Source: Martelella limonii
Lineage (GTDB): Bacteria; Pseudomonadota; Alphaproteobacteria; Rhizobiales; Rhizobiaceae
Direction: 5' to 3'
DNA: 64,000 bases
NCBI RefSeq assembly: GCF_013344475.1
Contig: NZ_JABUOU010000008.1
Span: 165,035-229,034 of the forward strand
The notes beneath the pieces are model-generated. The model was not told the origin of the DNA. It saw only the letters and a list, made by a program, of their open reading frames with translations, and made no database searches. The position numbers and the translations under genes are program-made. Position 1 is the stretch's first letter. Every line of letters starts with the position of its first letter. Shown here piece after piece: positions 17,199-26,614 of the stretch.

Positions 17199-18907
17199 GG
17201 ATACTGCTTGTCGACGATGATGAAGTCGATCGCCGGACGGTGATGCGCCTGCTGGCCACAGAAAGGCAGGACATCGAGATTGTCGTCGCAAAAACCGCGG
17301 CCGAAGCGCTGGACCTGATCGGGCATGACAGTTTCGATACCGTCCTTCTCGACTATCGGCTGCCTGACATGGACGGCATGGATGTCCTGAAAACCATTCA
17401 GGCGGAAAACGCGCGCGGCATGGCAATCATCATGCTGACCGGCATGACGGACGAAGAGCAGGAACGACAGTGCATCGAAGCTGGCGCGCAGGACTTCGTC
17501 CCGAAAAGCGAGGTCAACGCGCAGCGCCTCAGGCGCGCCATGATGCACAGCCGCATAAGGCTCATGCTGGAACAGCGCCTGCGCGACAGCCGGAGCCAAT
17601 TGCAGCAAATGGCGGAAACGGACACGCTGACAGGCCTCGGCAACCGCTACCGTTTCGAACAGGCACTGGCGGCAGAAACCGAAGCGCTCCGCAAGGGCGA
17701 CGGCGCCGGCTGTGCCCTGTTTCTGATCGATATCGACAATTTCAAGCTCGTGAATGACAGCTTCGGCCATCACGCGGGCGATGCACTGCTGATGGAAACC
17801 GCCGAGCGGCTGGCAGATCGGACGGCCCCTTCCAACGTTGTCTGCAGGCTCGGCGGTGACGAATTCGCCATCATTGTGCCTGGCAACTTTGCCTGCGAAC
17901 AGCTCGACGCCTTCGCCGTGAGGCTCCAGAGCCTTTTCGAAAAACCATTTTCGCTCGGCCACAACTCCATCGTGATCGGCATCTCGGCGGGGATCGCCAA
18001 ACTGACAGCGATAGCACCTGCGACAAACGACCTGCTGAAGGCGGCGAGCATCGCTCTCAGATCCGCGAAAAAGGAGGGCAAGAACGGTTTCAAGCATTTC
18101 TCGTCCGACATGCGCGAGGAGGCCGTTCGTCATGCAGAGCTCGCCTATGACATGCAGAAGCCCGACTTCACCAGTCAGCTCGCGCTGCATTACCAGCCGC
18201 TGTTCGAGGCATCCTCCAAAACGCTTTGCGGCGCGGAAGCACTGGTACGCTGGCAGCATCCCGTTCACGGGCTGCTGGCGCCTGGCGCGTTCCTGCCGAC
18301 CGCCCAGGCCGCGGGCCTCATGAAGAAGGTCGACGGCTGGGTGCACAGGGCCGCCTGCAATCAGGTTTCCGAATGGCATCGCAAGGGACAGGTCGGCAGG
18401 ACCTTCCGCATGTCGTTCAATGCCTGCGCAGCAACATTGCGACAGGACGCCTTCGCGGACGCGCTTCTCGAAGATGTCGCTGCAAGCGGGGCGCCGCCAA
18501 CGCTGCTGCGTCTCGAGATCACCGAGACGGACCTGATAGCGAATTTCGAACACGCAGCCTGCCAGTTGCTTCGCCTGCGTGAGCGCGGCATCGACATTGC
18601 CATTGACGACTTCGGGACGGGGTATTCCTCGCTGTCATACCTCAGACGCCTGCCCGCCGACACGGTGAAGCTGGATCGCGCCTTTGTCAAAAATGTCCCG
18701 GTCAGCGAAGAGGAACGCCGACTGCTGAAGGCGCTGATCACCCTGGCGCACAGTCTCGGCCTGTCCGTCACCTGCGAGGGAATTGAAGAGCGGGATCAGA
18801 GCATATTCTGCGAGAGCTACGGGGCGGATGTGCTGCAGGGCTTCTATTACGGCCGCCCGCTGTCGGCGTCGGACTTCGCCGACAGCTTTCTGCAGCAACC
18901 CGGCTGA
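17195..18907 (+). CDS. Response regulator with GGDEF and EAL domains (cyclic-di-GMP turnover)
   Basis: A 570-residue protein: receiver domain at 1-120 with Asp53 in LLDYRLPDMDG, a GGDEF domain with intact RLGGDEFAI near 225, and an EAL domain with AEALVRW, IDDFGTGYSSL and CEGIE. Both catalytic motifs look intact, so it could make and degrade cyclic-di-GMP. An RxxD inhibitory site just before GGDEF is not seen. The ATG at 17195 is chosen because it overlaps the previous stop (ATGA); the longer frame from 17159 would run inside the regulator gene. Phosphorylation by the upstream kinase probably biases the two activities (inference). Confidence 0.92.
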   Translation: MRILLVDDDEVDRRTVMRLLATERQDIEIVVAKTAAEALDLIGHDSFDTVLLDYRLPDMDGMDVLKTIQAENARGMAIIMLTGMTDEEQERQCIEAGAQDFVPKSEVNAQRLRRAMMHSRIRLMLEQRLRDSRSQLQQMAETDTLTGLGNRYRFEQALAAETEALRKGDGAGCALFLIDIDNFKLVNDSFGHHAGDALLMETAERLADRTAPSNVVCRLGGDEFAIIVPGNFACEQLDAFAVRLQSLFEKPFSLGHNSIVIGISAGIAKLTAIAPATNDLLKAASIALRSAKKEGKNGFKHFSSDMREEAVRHAELAYDMQKPDFTSQLALHYQPLFEASSKTLCGAEALVRWQHPVHGLLAPGAFLPTAQAAGLMKKVDGWVHRAACNQVSEWHRKGQVGRTFRMSFNACAATLRQDAFADALLEDVAASGAPPTLLRLEITETDLIANFEHAACQLLRLRERGIDIAIDDFGTGYSSLSYLRRLPADTVKLDRAFVKNVPVSEEERRLLKALITLAHSLGLSVTCEGIEERDQSIFCESYGADVLQGFYYGRPLSASDFADSFLQQPG

Positions 18908-19026
18908 CCTCCGCCGCGCCCCCGACTGTGGCTTTCGCGGCACCGGTATGCCACTGAGTTTGCAGGGCTTCACCACCGATCGCGGCCCCGTCAGCCGGAG
19001 CGCTCGACGGGATGTCTGTCATTCTC

Positions 19027-20613
19027 TCAATAAGCGAGTGCGGCGCCGTCGGCGCGTGGGTCGCTGGCCGCTTCGAACAGCCCGTCGGGATGGCGCAGGA
19101 CGGCGCCGGCATGCCCTGCAAGATCGGAAAACGGCGCGATCCGCTCCACATCATGTCCGGCCGCCTGAAGTGCTTCGATCACCGCAGGATCAAAGCGATC
19201 TTCGAGTTTCAGCGATGTTGCCTCGTCGCCCCAGGTCCGGCCCAGGAGCCATCGCGGGGCGGTGATCGCCTGCTGAAGATCCATGCCGAACTGCACATAG
19301 CGGGTGAAGATGGCTGATTGGGTCTGGGGCTGGCCTTCACCGCCCATCGTGCCATAGGCAAGCACACGCCCGTCCGACAGGACCGCAAGCGCCGGATTGA
19401 GCGTATGGAACGGGCGTTTGCCCGGGGCGAGCTGGTTGGGCCCGGGCAGCAGCGAAAAGCCCGCGCCCCGGTTCTGGAAGTAGACGCCGGTTTCGGGCGA
19501 GGTCACGCCGGAGCCGAATTCCCAATAGACGCTCTGGATAAAACTCACGACCGTGCCATCGGCATCGGCCGCGCCCATCCAGATCGTGTCGCCCTGTTTC
19601 GGCTCATATGGCCAGTCAAGGGCGCGATGGGGATCGATGTGCGCGGCCATAGCGTCAAGGCAACCAGGCTCAAGCCAGCTCTGAGCGGGGCTTTCCATGG
19701 TGCGCGGATCGCCAAGTTCGCGATTGCGTTTGATGAAAGCCTGTTTCGTTGCTTCCACCAGCCCGTGGATATGCGCATAACTTTCGCCCTCGCGCACGTT
19801 GAGCCTGTCGAACATCCCGAGGATCATCAGCGAAGCGACGCCCTGGGTGGGCGCCACCATGTTGTAGAGCCTGCCATGAGACGTATCGAGCCTGAGCGGC
19901 GCGACGATTTCGGGCTCATAGTCGACGAAGTCATCAAAACGCAGCGGACTTCCGCAGGCTTCAAGCATCCGCGCATGGTTTTTTGCGAGTGCGCCCCGAT
20001 AGAAGCTCTCGAGCCCGTTTTCCGCAAGCGACCTGAAGGTCTGCGCGAGCGCCTTCTGCCGCAGGCGATAGCCAGCGGGGGGCGGCGCGCCTTCCGTCAG
20101 AAACACCTCGGCAAATCCCGGAACATCGCGCAGGCCATCGAGCTTATCGGCCGTCGTTTGCGCCTGGTTGCCGGTCACGGCGATACCGTTTTCGGCATAG
20201 TCGATGGCGGCGGCCAGCAGGGCCGGCAATGGCAGGCGGCGCCTTTGCGGCACGAGTGACAGCGCCTTGCTCCAGCCCCCGATCGTGCCGGGCACGGTCA
20301 GCGCGGCCAGACCGCCGCGCGTTGGAAGACTGTCTCCATGAACGCGTTGCGCATACCAGTCCGGGCTTGCCAGCGCCGCCGCCTGCCCGCAGGCAGAGAT
20401 GCCGACGGGCGCCTCGCCAGGCCTGTGGATCAGCCAGAACCCGTCACCGCCGATACCGTTCATATGCGGATAGGTGACAGCGATCGTCGCGGCCGCGGCG
20501 ATCATGGCTTCTATCGCCGTGCCGCCCTTCTCGAGTATGTCGCGACCCGCCAGAGCGGCAGCGCGATGAGGGGCGGACATTGCCCCTTTATATCCAAGTG
20601 CAGAATGCAGCAT
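19027..20613 (-). CDS. Gamma-glutamyltransferase family Ntn-hydrolase (HpxW-like)
   Basis: About 528 residues from the ATG at 20613; a GTG at 20622 is the only longer start. This is a GGT-fold hydrolase with the autoprocessing Thr in KQGDTIWMGAAD (residue about 343), which becomes the N-terminal nucleophile of the small subunit. No signal peptide is seen, unlike secreted GGT. Related cytoplasmic proteins include HpxW, an oxamate amidohydrolase of purine/oxalurate catabolism. An AtzE/HpxY-like amidase gene lies directly upstream and an AtzH/HpxZ-like gene is in the same operon, which supports this role over glutathione hydrolysis. Confidence 0.85.
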   Translation of the reverse strand: MLHSALGYKGAMSAPHRAAALAGRDILEKGGTAIEAMIAAAATIAVTYPHMNGIGGDGFWLIHRPGEAPVGISACGQAAALASPDWYAQRVHGDSLPTRGGLAALTVPGTIGGWSKALSLVPQRRRLPLPALLAAAIDYAENGIAVTGNQAQTTADKLDGLRDVPGFAEVFLTEGAPPPAGYRLRQKALAQTFRSLAENGLESFYRGALAKNHARMLEACGSPLRFDDFVDYEPEIVAPLRLDTSHGRLYNMVAPTQGVASLMILGMFDRLNVREGESYAHIHGLVEATKQAFIKRNRELGDPRTMESPAQSWLEPGCLDAMAAHIDPHRALDWPYEPKQGDTIWMGAADADGTVVSFIQSVYWEFGSGVTSPETGVYFQNRGAGFSLLPGPNQLAPGKRPFHTLNPALAVLSDGRVLAYGTMGGEGQPQTQSAIFTRYVQFGMDLQQAITAPRWLLGRTWGDEATSLKLEDRFDPAVIEALQAAGHDVERIAPFSDLAGHAGAVLRHPDGLFEAASDPRADGAALAY

Positions 20614-20663
20614 CTTTTTCACATCCAGGACGCAATGGCACGCATCCCGCCATCAGGCTTGTT

Positions 20664-21827
20664 TCACCAGGTACCGGTTTCGAACCGTGTCATCGCGATC
20701 TCGATCAAGGCTAGATCGCTCTCGGCCGGTCCGATCAGGGACAGGCCGAGAGGAGCGCCGTCGATCTTGGCGGCGGGAACGCTCAGTTGCGGCAATCCTG
20801 CATGACCCGCGATCGAAAGCAACCTCAGCGCAGTGTTGCGGTAGCGATCCATTTCGGCGCCGGTGGTATTCAGGAGCGGCGCAGCCCCCGGTGCCGTGGG
20901 CAGAAGAAGAACGCCATCCTTGCCGAGCACCTCGCGGACGTGTCGGCTGATTCTTGCGCGCTCGTCGCGCGCCTGCGCAATCGCGGCCGGATCCAGCGCA
21001 ATCGCGCCTTCGAAGCGCTCGCGGACGCCCGGGCCGAAGGCAGGCGTTTTTTCGCGGATCCAGTCGCCAAAGGTCGCGGCAACCTGGGCGCCCTGGACAA
21101 TGCCGAAAACGGGCTGAAGACGGCCGATGATTTCCGGCTCGAAAAGCGGTGTCGGATCACATGCCGGCAACAGGGGACGAAGAATATCGGCTGTGGCGGC
21201 GGGAACCTGGTTCCAGATGTCCGATGGTGCCAGGAACCGCGGGGCGAATGTCTCTGCTGACAACAACAGCACCCTCGCCGCGCGCAGCAGCGTTGCGCCA
21301 TCGCGCGTCAACAGCCCGGGCACGTCATAGTCAGCAGCAAGGGCCTGCAAACCTTCGGCGGAGAGAAGTCCATGAGATGGGCGCCAACCCCAAAGGCCAC
21401 AGAAAGAGGCGGGAATGCGCACCGACCCCCCGGTATCGGTCCCGAGGCCGATATCGGCCAGTCCCTGCGCGACTGCCGATGCCGATCCGGACGAGGACCC
21501 GCCGGGGACGCGATCCGGCGCTGCAGGATTGAGCGGGGTGCCGTAATGGGCGTTTTCGCCCATCAGCGAATAGGCAAGTTCATCCATATGCGTCTTGCCG
21601 ACGGGTCGCGCGCCTGCGGCAATCATGGCATCGACGACGGCGGCATTTCGCGTTGCAGGCAGGTGCGCTGCCTTCCACAGGGGATGTCCGCAACCGGTGA
21701 CGACGCCCTTCAGATCGAAATTGTCCTTGATCGCAAGCGTCAGGCCGGCAAGAGGACCTTCAACAGGGCAGTCGGGTGCGGCAGTTGCCTGCGAAACCTC
21801 AGTTTCGATGAAGGGGAATATGGACAT
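20664..21827 (-). CDS. Amidase-signature hydrolase (AtzE/HpxY-like candidate)
   Basis: A 387-residue amidase-signature enzyme with the Ser-cisSer-Lys triad: Lys34 in IKDNFD, the cis-Ser in PGGSSSGSAS near 112, and Ser135 in DTGGSVRIPAS. It is shorter than GatA and lacks its C-terminal region, so it is not a tRNA amidotransferase subunit. The ATG at 21827 is used; it has GGAAAG upstream and its frame just clears the ATPase stop. It likely hydrolyses a small amide or ureido compound. AtzE/HpxY normally has a small AtzG/HpxX partner, which I do not see here. Confidence 0.85.
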   Translation of the reverse strand: MSIFPFIETEVSQATAAPDCPVEGPLAGLTLAIKDNFDLKGVVTGCGHPLWKAAHLPATRNAAVVDAMIAAGARPVGKTHMDELAYSLMGENAHYGTPLNPAAPDRVPGGSSSGSASAVAQGLADIGLGTDTGGSVRIPASFCGLWGWRPSHGLLSAEGLQALAADYDVPGLLTRDGATLLRAARVLLLSAETFAPRFLAPSDIWNQVPAATADILRPLLPACDPTPLFEPEIIGRLQPVFGIVQGAQVAATFGDWIREKTPAFGPGVRERFEGAIALDPAAIAQARDERARISRHVREVLGKDGVLLLPTAPGAAPLLNTTGAEMDRYRNTALRLLSIAGHAGLPQLSVPAAKIDGAPLGLSLIGPAESDLALIEIAMTRFETGTW

Positions 21828-21828
21828 G

Positions 21829-22617
21829 TCAGCTTTCCATGGCACGGGCGAGCAGTCCACTGACGTTGCGGCAGTGCTCGGAATAGACGGGAGAGAGGCG
21901 GAAGGACGCATCCCGCGGATAGGGCTCGTCGATGGCGATCTCACCGATAATCCGGCCCGGGCGCGCGGCCATGACCACGATTCGGTTTGAAAGATACACG
22001 CTTTCGAACACCGAATGGGTCACAAAGATCACGGTCGATTGGGTCTTCTTCCAGAGCTGGAGCAGGTCCTGGGACAGCTTGTTTCGGGTGATTTCATCGA
22101 GCGCGGCAAAGGGTTCGTCCATAAGGAGAAGGCGCGGTCTTGTAACCAGGGCGCGCGCGATCGAGACGCGCATCTTCATCCCGCCCGAAAGCTCGCGCGG
22201 GTAGCTTTCATGAAACCCGCCGAGACCGACGGTATCGAGGATGGCCGCGACATCGCCGCCTGCATCCTTTCGGGAGACGCCCGACAGCTTCAACGGCAGG
22301 TAGACATTGTCGAACACCGAAAGCCAGGGCATCAGGTTGGGCTCCTGAAACACGAAGCCGATATCGCCCGCTTTCGCACGCACGCCGTTGATCTCGTCTT
22401 CACCCGGCCGCTGGATGCGGCCCGCCGTGTGTTCGGCGAGCCCCGCCGCGATCTTGAGCGCCGTCGACTTGCCGCACCCCGACGGACCAAGCAGCGACAC
22501 GAACTCGCCCGGATAGACGTCGAGATAGAGCTGACGCAGCGCTTCCGTTCCGTTCGGATACACCTTGTCGAGATTCTGCATCCGCATCACGGGTGCGAGA
22601 GTGGTGGTTTCAGCCAT
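21829..22617 (-). CDS. ABC transporter ATP-binding protein (nitrate/sulfonate/taurine type, SsuB-like)
   Basis: A 262-residue ATPase with Walker A GPSGCGKST, signature LSGGMKMRVSIARAL and Walker B LLLMDEPFAALDE. The start at 22617 (MAETTTL) is chosen over the longer frame because AAGGGGG lies eight bases upstream and it avoids overlap with the permease gene. It pairs with the SsuC-like permease and probably with the divergently placed NMT1/THI5-like binding protein at 33466-34458. Confidence 0.92.
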   Translation of the reverse strand: MAETTTLAPVMRMQNLDKVYPNGTEALRQLYLDVYPGEFVSLLGPSGCGKSTALKIAAGLAEHTAGRIQRPGEDEINGVRAKAGDIGFVFQEPNLMPWLSVFDNVYLPLKLSGVSRKDAGGDVAAILDTVGLGGFHESYPRELSGGMKMRVSIARALVTRPRLLLMDEPFAALDEITRNKLSQDLLQLWKKTQSTVIFVTHSVFESVYLSNRIVVMAARPGRIIGEIAIDEPYPRDASFRLSPVYSEHCRNVSGLLARAMES

Positions 22618-22618
22618 C

Positions 22619-23500
22619 TCAGTGGCCCCCTTCGAGTTCACTCTCGTGCCAGCGGCTCAGCAGCCTCGCCTGCACCACGGACGTCGCCCACCAGATCAGC
22701 AGGCCGAAGATGGAGAGGATGAACAGAGCGGCAAACATGCGCGGGACGTCGAGCAGGGTTCCGCTCTCCACGATCACCCAGGCAAGGCCCGTCGAGGCAC
22801 CCGAGCCCGCGACGAATTCCGCGACCACGCCGCCAATGACGGCAAGGCTCGAGGAAATGCGCGCGCCCGTCAGGATGTAGGGCAGAGCGGCGGGAAGCTG
22901 AAGGTGGCGGAAACGTTGCCAGCGGCTGGCCTGATAGAGCGTCATCACGTCCTGAAGGCCGCGATCCGCCGATTTCATGCCGGTCACAGTGTTCGCAAGC
23001 ATCGGGAAGAACGCCACCAGCCAGGCGAGTACCATCAGGCTCAACCATACCCGGTCGAGACCGACCCAGATGATCACCAGCGGCGCGATGGCAACCATCG
23101 GCGTAACCTGGAGGGCGATGGCATACGGCCACAGCATGCGCTCGATGTCTCTGTGCTGCGTCAGCAGCAAGCCTCCGAGAATGCCGGAGACCACGGCTGC
23201 AACGAAAGCGACGAGCGTGATCAGCGCCGTATAGGCGAGCGCGTGCATCAGATAGGGGAAATTCGCGATGATGCTCTCGATGATCATCGATGGCGGCGGC
23301 AGGATGAATTTTGATATTTTCAGCGCGCGTACCAGGAATTCCCAGAGAATCAGGAAGATGAGGCCGGCGGCAACCGTCGGAGCCGCTTCGCGCAGCGCCT
23401 TGCCGAACCGGGTTTTCTGTTCCGTACCTTGCCGGACGCCTGACTGCCTGATGACAGTCCTGTCCTGCGGCGTTGCAGTCTGTTGCGGCGTATTATGCAA
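22619..23500 (-). CDS. ABC transporter permease (SsuC/TauC-like)
   Basis: A 293-residue inner-membrane permease with about six segments and the coupling loop DVMTLYQASRWQRFRHLQLP. The TTG start at 23500 is credible because AAGGAGGT lies four to five bases upstream, an unusually strong site that compensates for the weak codon. It overlaps the end of the CocE-like gene by eight bases. Confidence 0.91.
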   Translation of the reverse strand: MHNTPQQTATPQDRTVIRQSGVRQGTEQKTRFGKALREAAPTVAAGLIFLILWEFLVRALKISKFILPPPSMIIESIIANFPYLMHALAYTALITLVAFVAAVVSGILGGLLLTQHRDIERMLWPYAIALQVTPMVAIAPLVIIWVGLDRVWLSLMVLAWLVAFFPMLANTVTGMKSADRGLQDVMTLYQASRWQRFRHLQLPAALPYILTGARISSSLAVIGGVVAEFVAGSGASTGLAWVIVESGTLLDVPRMFAALFILSIFGLLIWWATSVVQARLLSRWHESELEGGH

Positions 23501-25196
23501 GGTGACCTCCTTCTTCGGCGACGGGAAGGCGGATAAAGCTCTCTTCCCCGAGGGTTACATGCAAGGTGGTGACAAGGGCCGATGCCTGTCCTGCGCGGAC
23601 GGGATCTTCCCCGGTCCCCGGATTGACGGGATGGGCAGGGAAGTCGGACGCCGCGACGGAAAGACGAAGGGCTTCTCCCTCGAGAAGGGTCAAGCTGGTG
23701 GCTCCAAGATCAAGCTCGATGGGGGCTTGCGGGCGCATTCTGAGATGGCAATAGCCTGCCGCAAACGGAAGCACCCGCCCGTCCGGCTTCACAACGGACA
23801 GCGTGGTGCTGACGTCGAAGCTGGCGCGGTCCGCGCTCACGACAAGGCGAAGGCCGATCGGGCCCTCAATCACCAGGGGGGCGGACTGGGGCGCGGCCGT
23901 GAAGGTCATGACATCGCTGCGTTCATCAACGAGGCGCCTGTCCTGCGGCCCAGCCACGGGACCATAGCAGGGACCGGCAGCCGGCGCGGTGCGCCAGGGA
24001 TCATGCACCATGAGTTCGGTCCCGGCGCCAGGCGAAAACGACAGGCCGCCATCGCCGATTTTGGTGGCAGCGCGTCCACCTCCGGTGAGGTAGACCTTTC
24101 GTTCGGCCTGCGGAAATGCGGCGCTGCCCTTCCAGGATTTTTCACCCATGTCGAAGAGCCTGACGCGATCTTCGGCCTTCAGCAGTCCCTTTCCTTTCAG
24201 CACCGCATCGAGAAAGGCAATTTGTGCCCGGTCGGTATCGGCGATTGCCTCGGGACCGAAATCCGCGCCTGCCGCGCGGCGCTCCCAGGGGAAGTGCACC
24301 CACGGGCCGATCCAGAGCCGCATGTTCGGATCGCTGTCGCGGTCAAGCGCGCGGAACGCCTCGAGCGTGGAGTTCAGATGGCTGTCGAACCAGCCACCGA
24401 TGAAGAACATCGGCAGGCCGCGCGCGCGCAGTTTTTCCACGGATGCTGCGGGCGAGATCCGCTCCCATTCCGGGTCATCGACGGGCCGGTTCACCCAGTC
24501 GACATAGTGACCGATCTCTCCAGACGCCATGAGTTCGGCGGGGCGGGCTGCGACTTCGCTTTCAAACAGGGAGGACTGCGCTGCCTTCAGCCGGGCGTAG
24601 GCCTTAAAATTTCCAAGCCGGCGGGCACCTTCAACGGTGACCTGGGTGCCCCAGCCGGCCATTTGCGCCAGCCGAAAGGCGCCGTTCTCGTATATCCATG
24701 TCCGGGCGGGATCCCAGGGACCCATGGCCGGAATGAGCGCTGCCAGAGACGGGCAGTCGCCGGTGGCCGCCAGCAGCTGATCATAGGCCTGATAGGAAAA
24801 GCCGTACATCGCGACGCGGCCGTCGGAGCCTTGAAGCTTCGCCGCCCACTCGACCGCCTCGGCACCGTCGCTCGCCTCATGCCTGCCTGGCCAGAAACGC
24901 CCTTCGGACGTGCCACGCCCGCGCACATCCTGCACGACGACGAGATAGCCCTGCGCCGCATACCATGCCGGATGCGCATAGCAGATGGTGCAGCCGATCC
25001 TGCGGCCATAGGCCTGGCGCTGCAGCAGGACAGGCCAGGGTCCGTCCCCCTCGGGTCGCCAGATATCGGCATCCAGACGGATGCCGTCCGCCGTGGTCAT
25101 CGACAAGGTTTCGGGCGGCCGAACGCCGGCGATATCGGGGAGTTCGAAGGGAGGGGAATGCGGGTCGAAACCGGAGGCGGCTGTCATCGTGGTCAT
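23493..25196 (-). CDS. CocE/NonD-family (X-Pro dipeptidyl-peptidase-like) serine hydrolase
   Basis: A 567-residue hydrolase. An alpha/beta-hydrolase core (GRGTSEGRFW, nucleophile Ser in MYGFSYQAYDQ) is followed by the C-terminal jelly-roll domain (PepX_C) from about residue 330. The family cleaves esters or amides such as cocaine, acylated amino acids or X-Pro peptides. The ATG at 25196 overlaps the stop of the upstream oxidoreductase gene (ATGA), which fixes the start. No signal peptide is present. It may remove an acyl or amide group from the imported substrate (inference). Confidence 0.87.
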   Translation of the reverse strand: MTTMTAASGFDPHSPPFELPDIAGVRPPETLSMTTADGIRLDADIWRPEGDGPWPVLLQRQAYGRRIGCTICYAHPAWYAAQGYLVVVQDVRGRGTSEGRFWPGRHEASDGAEAVEWAAKLQGSDGRVAMYGFSYQAYDQLLAATGDCPSLAALIPAMGPWDPARTWIYENGAFRLAQMAGWGTQVTVEGARRLGNFKAYARLKAAQSSLFESEVAARPAELMASGEIGHYVDWVNRPVDDPEWERISPAASVEKLRARGLPMFFIGGWFDSHLNSTLEAFRALDRDSDPNMRLWIGPWVHFPWERRAAGADFGPEAIADTDRAQIAFLDAVLKGKGLLKAEDRVRLFDMGEKSWKGSAAFPQAERKVYLTGGGRAATKIGDGGLSFSPGAGTELMVHDPWRTAPAAGPCYGPVAGPQDRRLVDERSDVMTFTAAPQSAPLVIEGPIGLRLVVSADRASFDVSTTLSVVKPDGRVLPFAAGYCHLRMRPQAPIELDLGATSLTLLEGEALRLSVAASDFPAHPVNPGTGEDPVRAGQASALVTTLHVTLGEESFIRLPVAEEGGHLA

Positions 25197-26602
25197 CCCA
25201 GCCTCTTGTCCCATTTGTCCGTCGGCAGCGCCACCGCGACGGCGGCGTCGTTTTCCTCATCAACCTCGAAACGGCCAGGGTTCAGAAGACCGTAAGGGTC
25301 GACTTCGCGCTTGAACGCGATATCAACCTCGGTGATTTCCTTCTTGCCGACAGCGCGGACATTGGATCTATGGGAATTGGAAACGACGGCACCGGCTTCC
25401 TGCATCTCCAGGACCATCTGCGCCATCTGCTCGGCGCTTTCGAAGACGAAATAGGGTGAGCCGGAGCCGACGATCTGGCCGCCAATGCGCAAAAGCTCCA
25501 TTCGGAGAGGACCGTAGTGCGAGACCTTGCCGTGCACGCGTTCGATCAGCCCAACCAGGTCGTCGGAGCGGAAGAAGCCCTCGATATTGGTGCGCTCCGG
25601 GTGGTTGCGCTGAATTTGGAACAGCATGTGGCCGAAGATGAACTCCCAGAGAGGCCGGCCGTAGGGTCCCTCGCCCTCGCGCGCCTGCGAGACGATCGTG
25701 CCGCCCGCCCGCTCGACGAGCTGCGCGAATGTTTCCCAACTTTGGTCGGCAATCATCGTCATCACGATCGATTTGCCGTCCGGCACGAGGTTTTGAAAGC
25801 CGGTGACGAAAGACGGCGTCGGCCATTCATGGACGGAGACAAATTTGCGGGTAAGGCTCGCGCAATCCGCCAGCATCACGCCAAAACGAACGGCATCCAT
25901 GTAGTCGCCGAAGGCGACGATCGCCTCGTTCCAGGCCCAGGCAGGCGCCAGCGGCAGTTCCATTTCGGTAATGATGCCGGTCGCACCGTAGGTGTGATGG
26001 GCAAGCTGCGCATCAAGCCCGCGCAGTTCAAGGAGACGGGGCTCTTCCTCCATGGTCATGACCGTACAGGAAATGATGTTGCCGGGATCGCGCCACGTCC
26101 CGTAGACGGTCGAGCCGGGCCCGCCCTGTCCGCCGGCGAAATGGCCGGCAACGGTCGCAATGCGCGCGGTCGTCGGCGGAAAGCGCAGCTCCTTGCCATG
26201 CTCGCGCAGTTTCGCCTCAAGCTTGGCGACATTGGTGCCGCCAGCCACGCGGACGCGATCGTCTCTGATCTCGCGAATGCCGGAGAGCGCGAGTACGTCG
26301 AGGACAATCCCGCCCTTAAGAGGAACCGACTGGCCATAATTTGCAGAGCCTGCGGCACGCACGGTCACGGGTATGCGATGACGGGTGGCCGCAGCGATGA
26401 CCCGGCGCAATTCATCATCGTCCTTCGGCGAGACGACGACATCGGCGACCTTGCCAGCCAGCGCCTCTTTCAGGATCGGACTGACGGCATAGCGGTCCCT
26501 GCTCTTGACGCGGATCCGTTTGGGATCGGTGGTATGCTCGATACCCGCAATCGCGTCGCAGAAGGCCTCAAGCGGATAGGCGGGCGCGCTGATCTCGTTC
26601 AT
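25193..26602 (-). CDS. FAD-binding oxidoreductase (PCMH/VAO type), paralogue 1 of 3
   Basis: About 469 residues with an N-terminal PCMH-type FAD-binding domain (VRAAGSANYGQSVPLKGG, AGHFAGGQGGPGS) and a C-terminal FAD-linked oxidase domain ending GLLNPGRFE. The family includes glycolate, D-lactate and other hydroxy-acid or alcohol oxidases. The ATG at 26602 is favoured over a GTG at 26614 by alignment of its N-terminus with the two paralogues. It is one of three homologous genes in this operon (27523-28932, 28963-30351), which implies three related oxidations or a hetero-oligomer. The substrate is not known. Confidence 0.87.
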   Translation of the reverse strand: MNEISAPAYPLEAFCDAIAGIEHTTDPKRIRVKSRDRYAVSPILKEALAGKVADVVVSPKDDDELRRVIAAATRHRIPVTVRAAGSANYGQSVPLKGGIVLDVLALSGIREIRDDRVRVAGGTNVAKLEAKLREHGKELRFPPTTARIATVAGHFAGGQGGPGSTVYGTWRDPGNIISCTVMTMEEEPRLLELRGLDAQLAHHTYGATGIITEMELPLAPAWAWNEAIVAFGDYMDAVRFGVMLADCASLTRKFVSVHEWPTPSFVTGFQNLVPDGKSIVMTMIADQSWETFAQLVERAGGTIVSQAREGEGPYGRPLWEFIFGHMLFQIQRNHPERTNIEGFFRSDDLVGLIERVHGKVSHYGPLRMELLRIGGQIVGSGSPYFVFESAEQMAQMVLEMQEAGAVVSNSHRSNVRAVGKKEITEVDIAFKREVDPYGLLNPGRFEVDEENDAAVAVALPTDKWDKRLG

Positions 26603-26614
26603 TGGGTGTTCCAC

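Noticed and set aside
23268..25295. Plus-strand frame of 675 codons
   Set aside because: It is antisense to the CocE-like hydrolase and permease genes; composition only.
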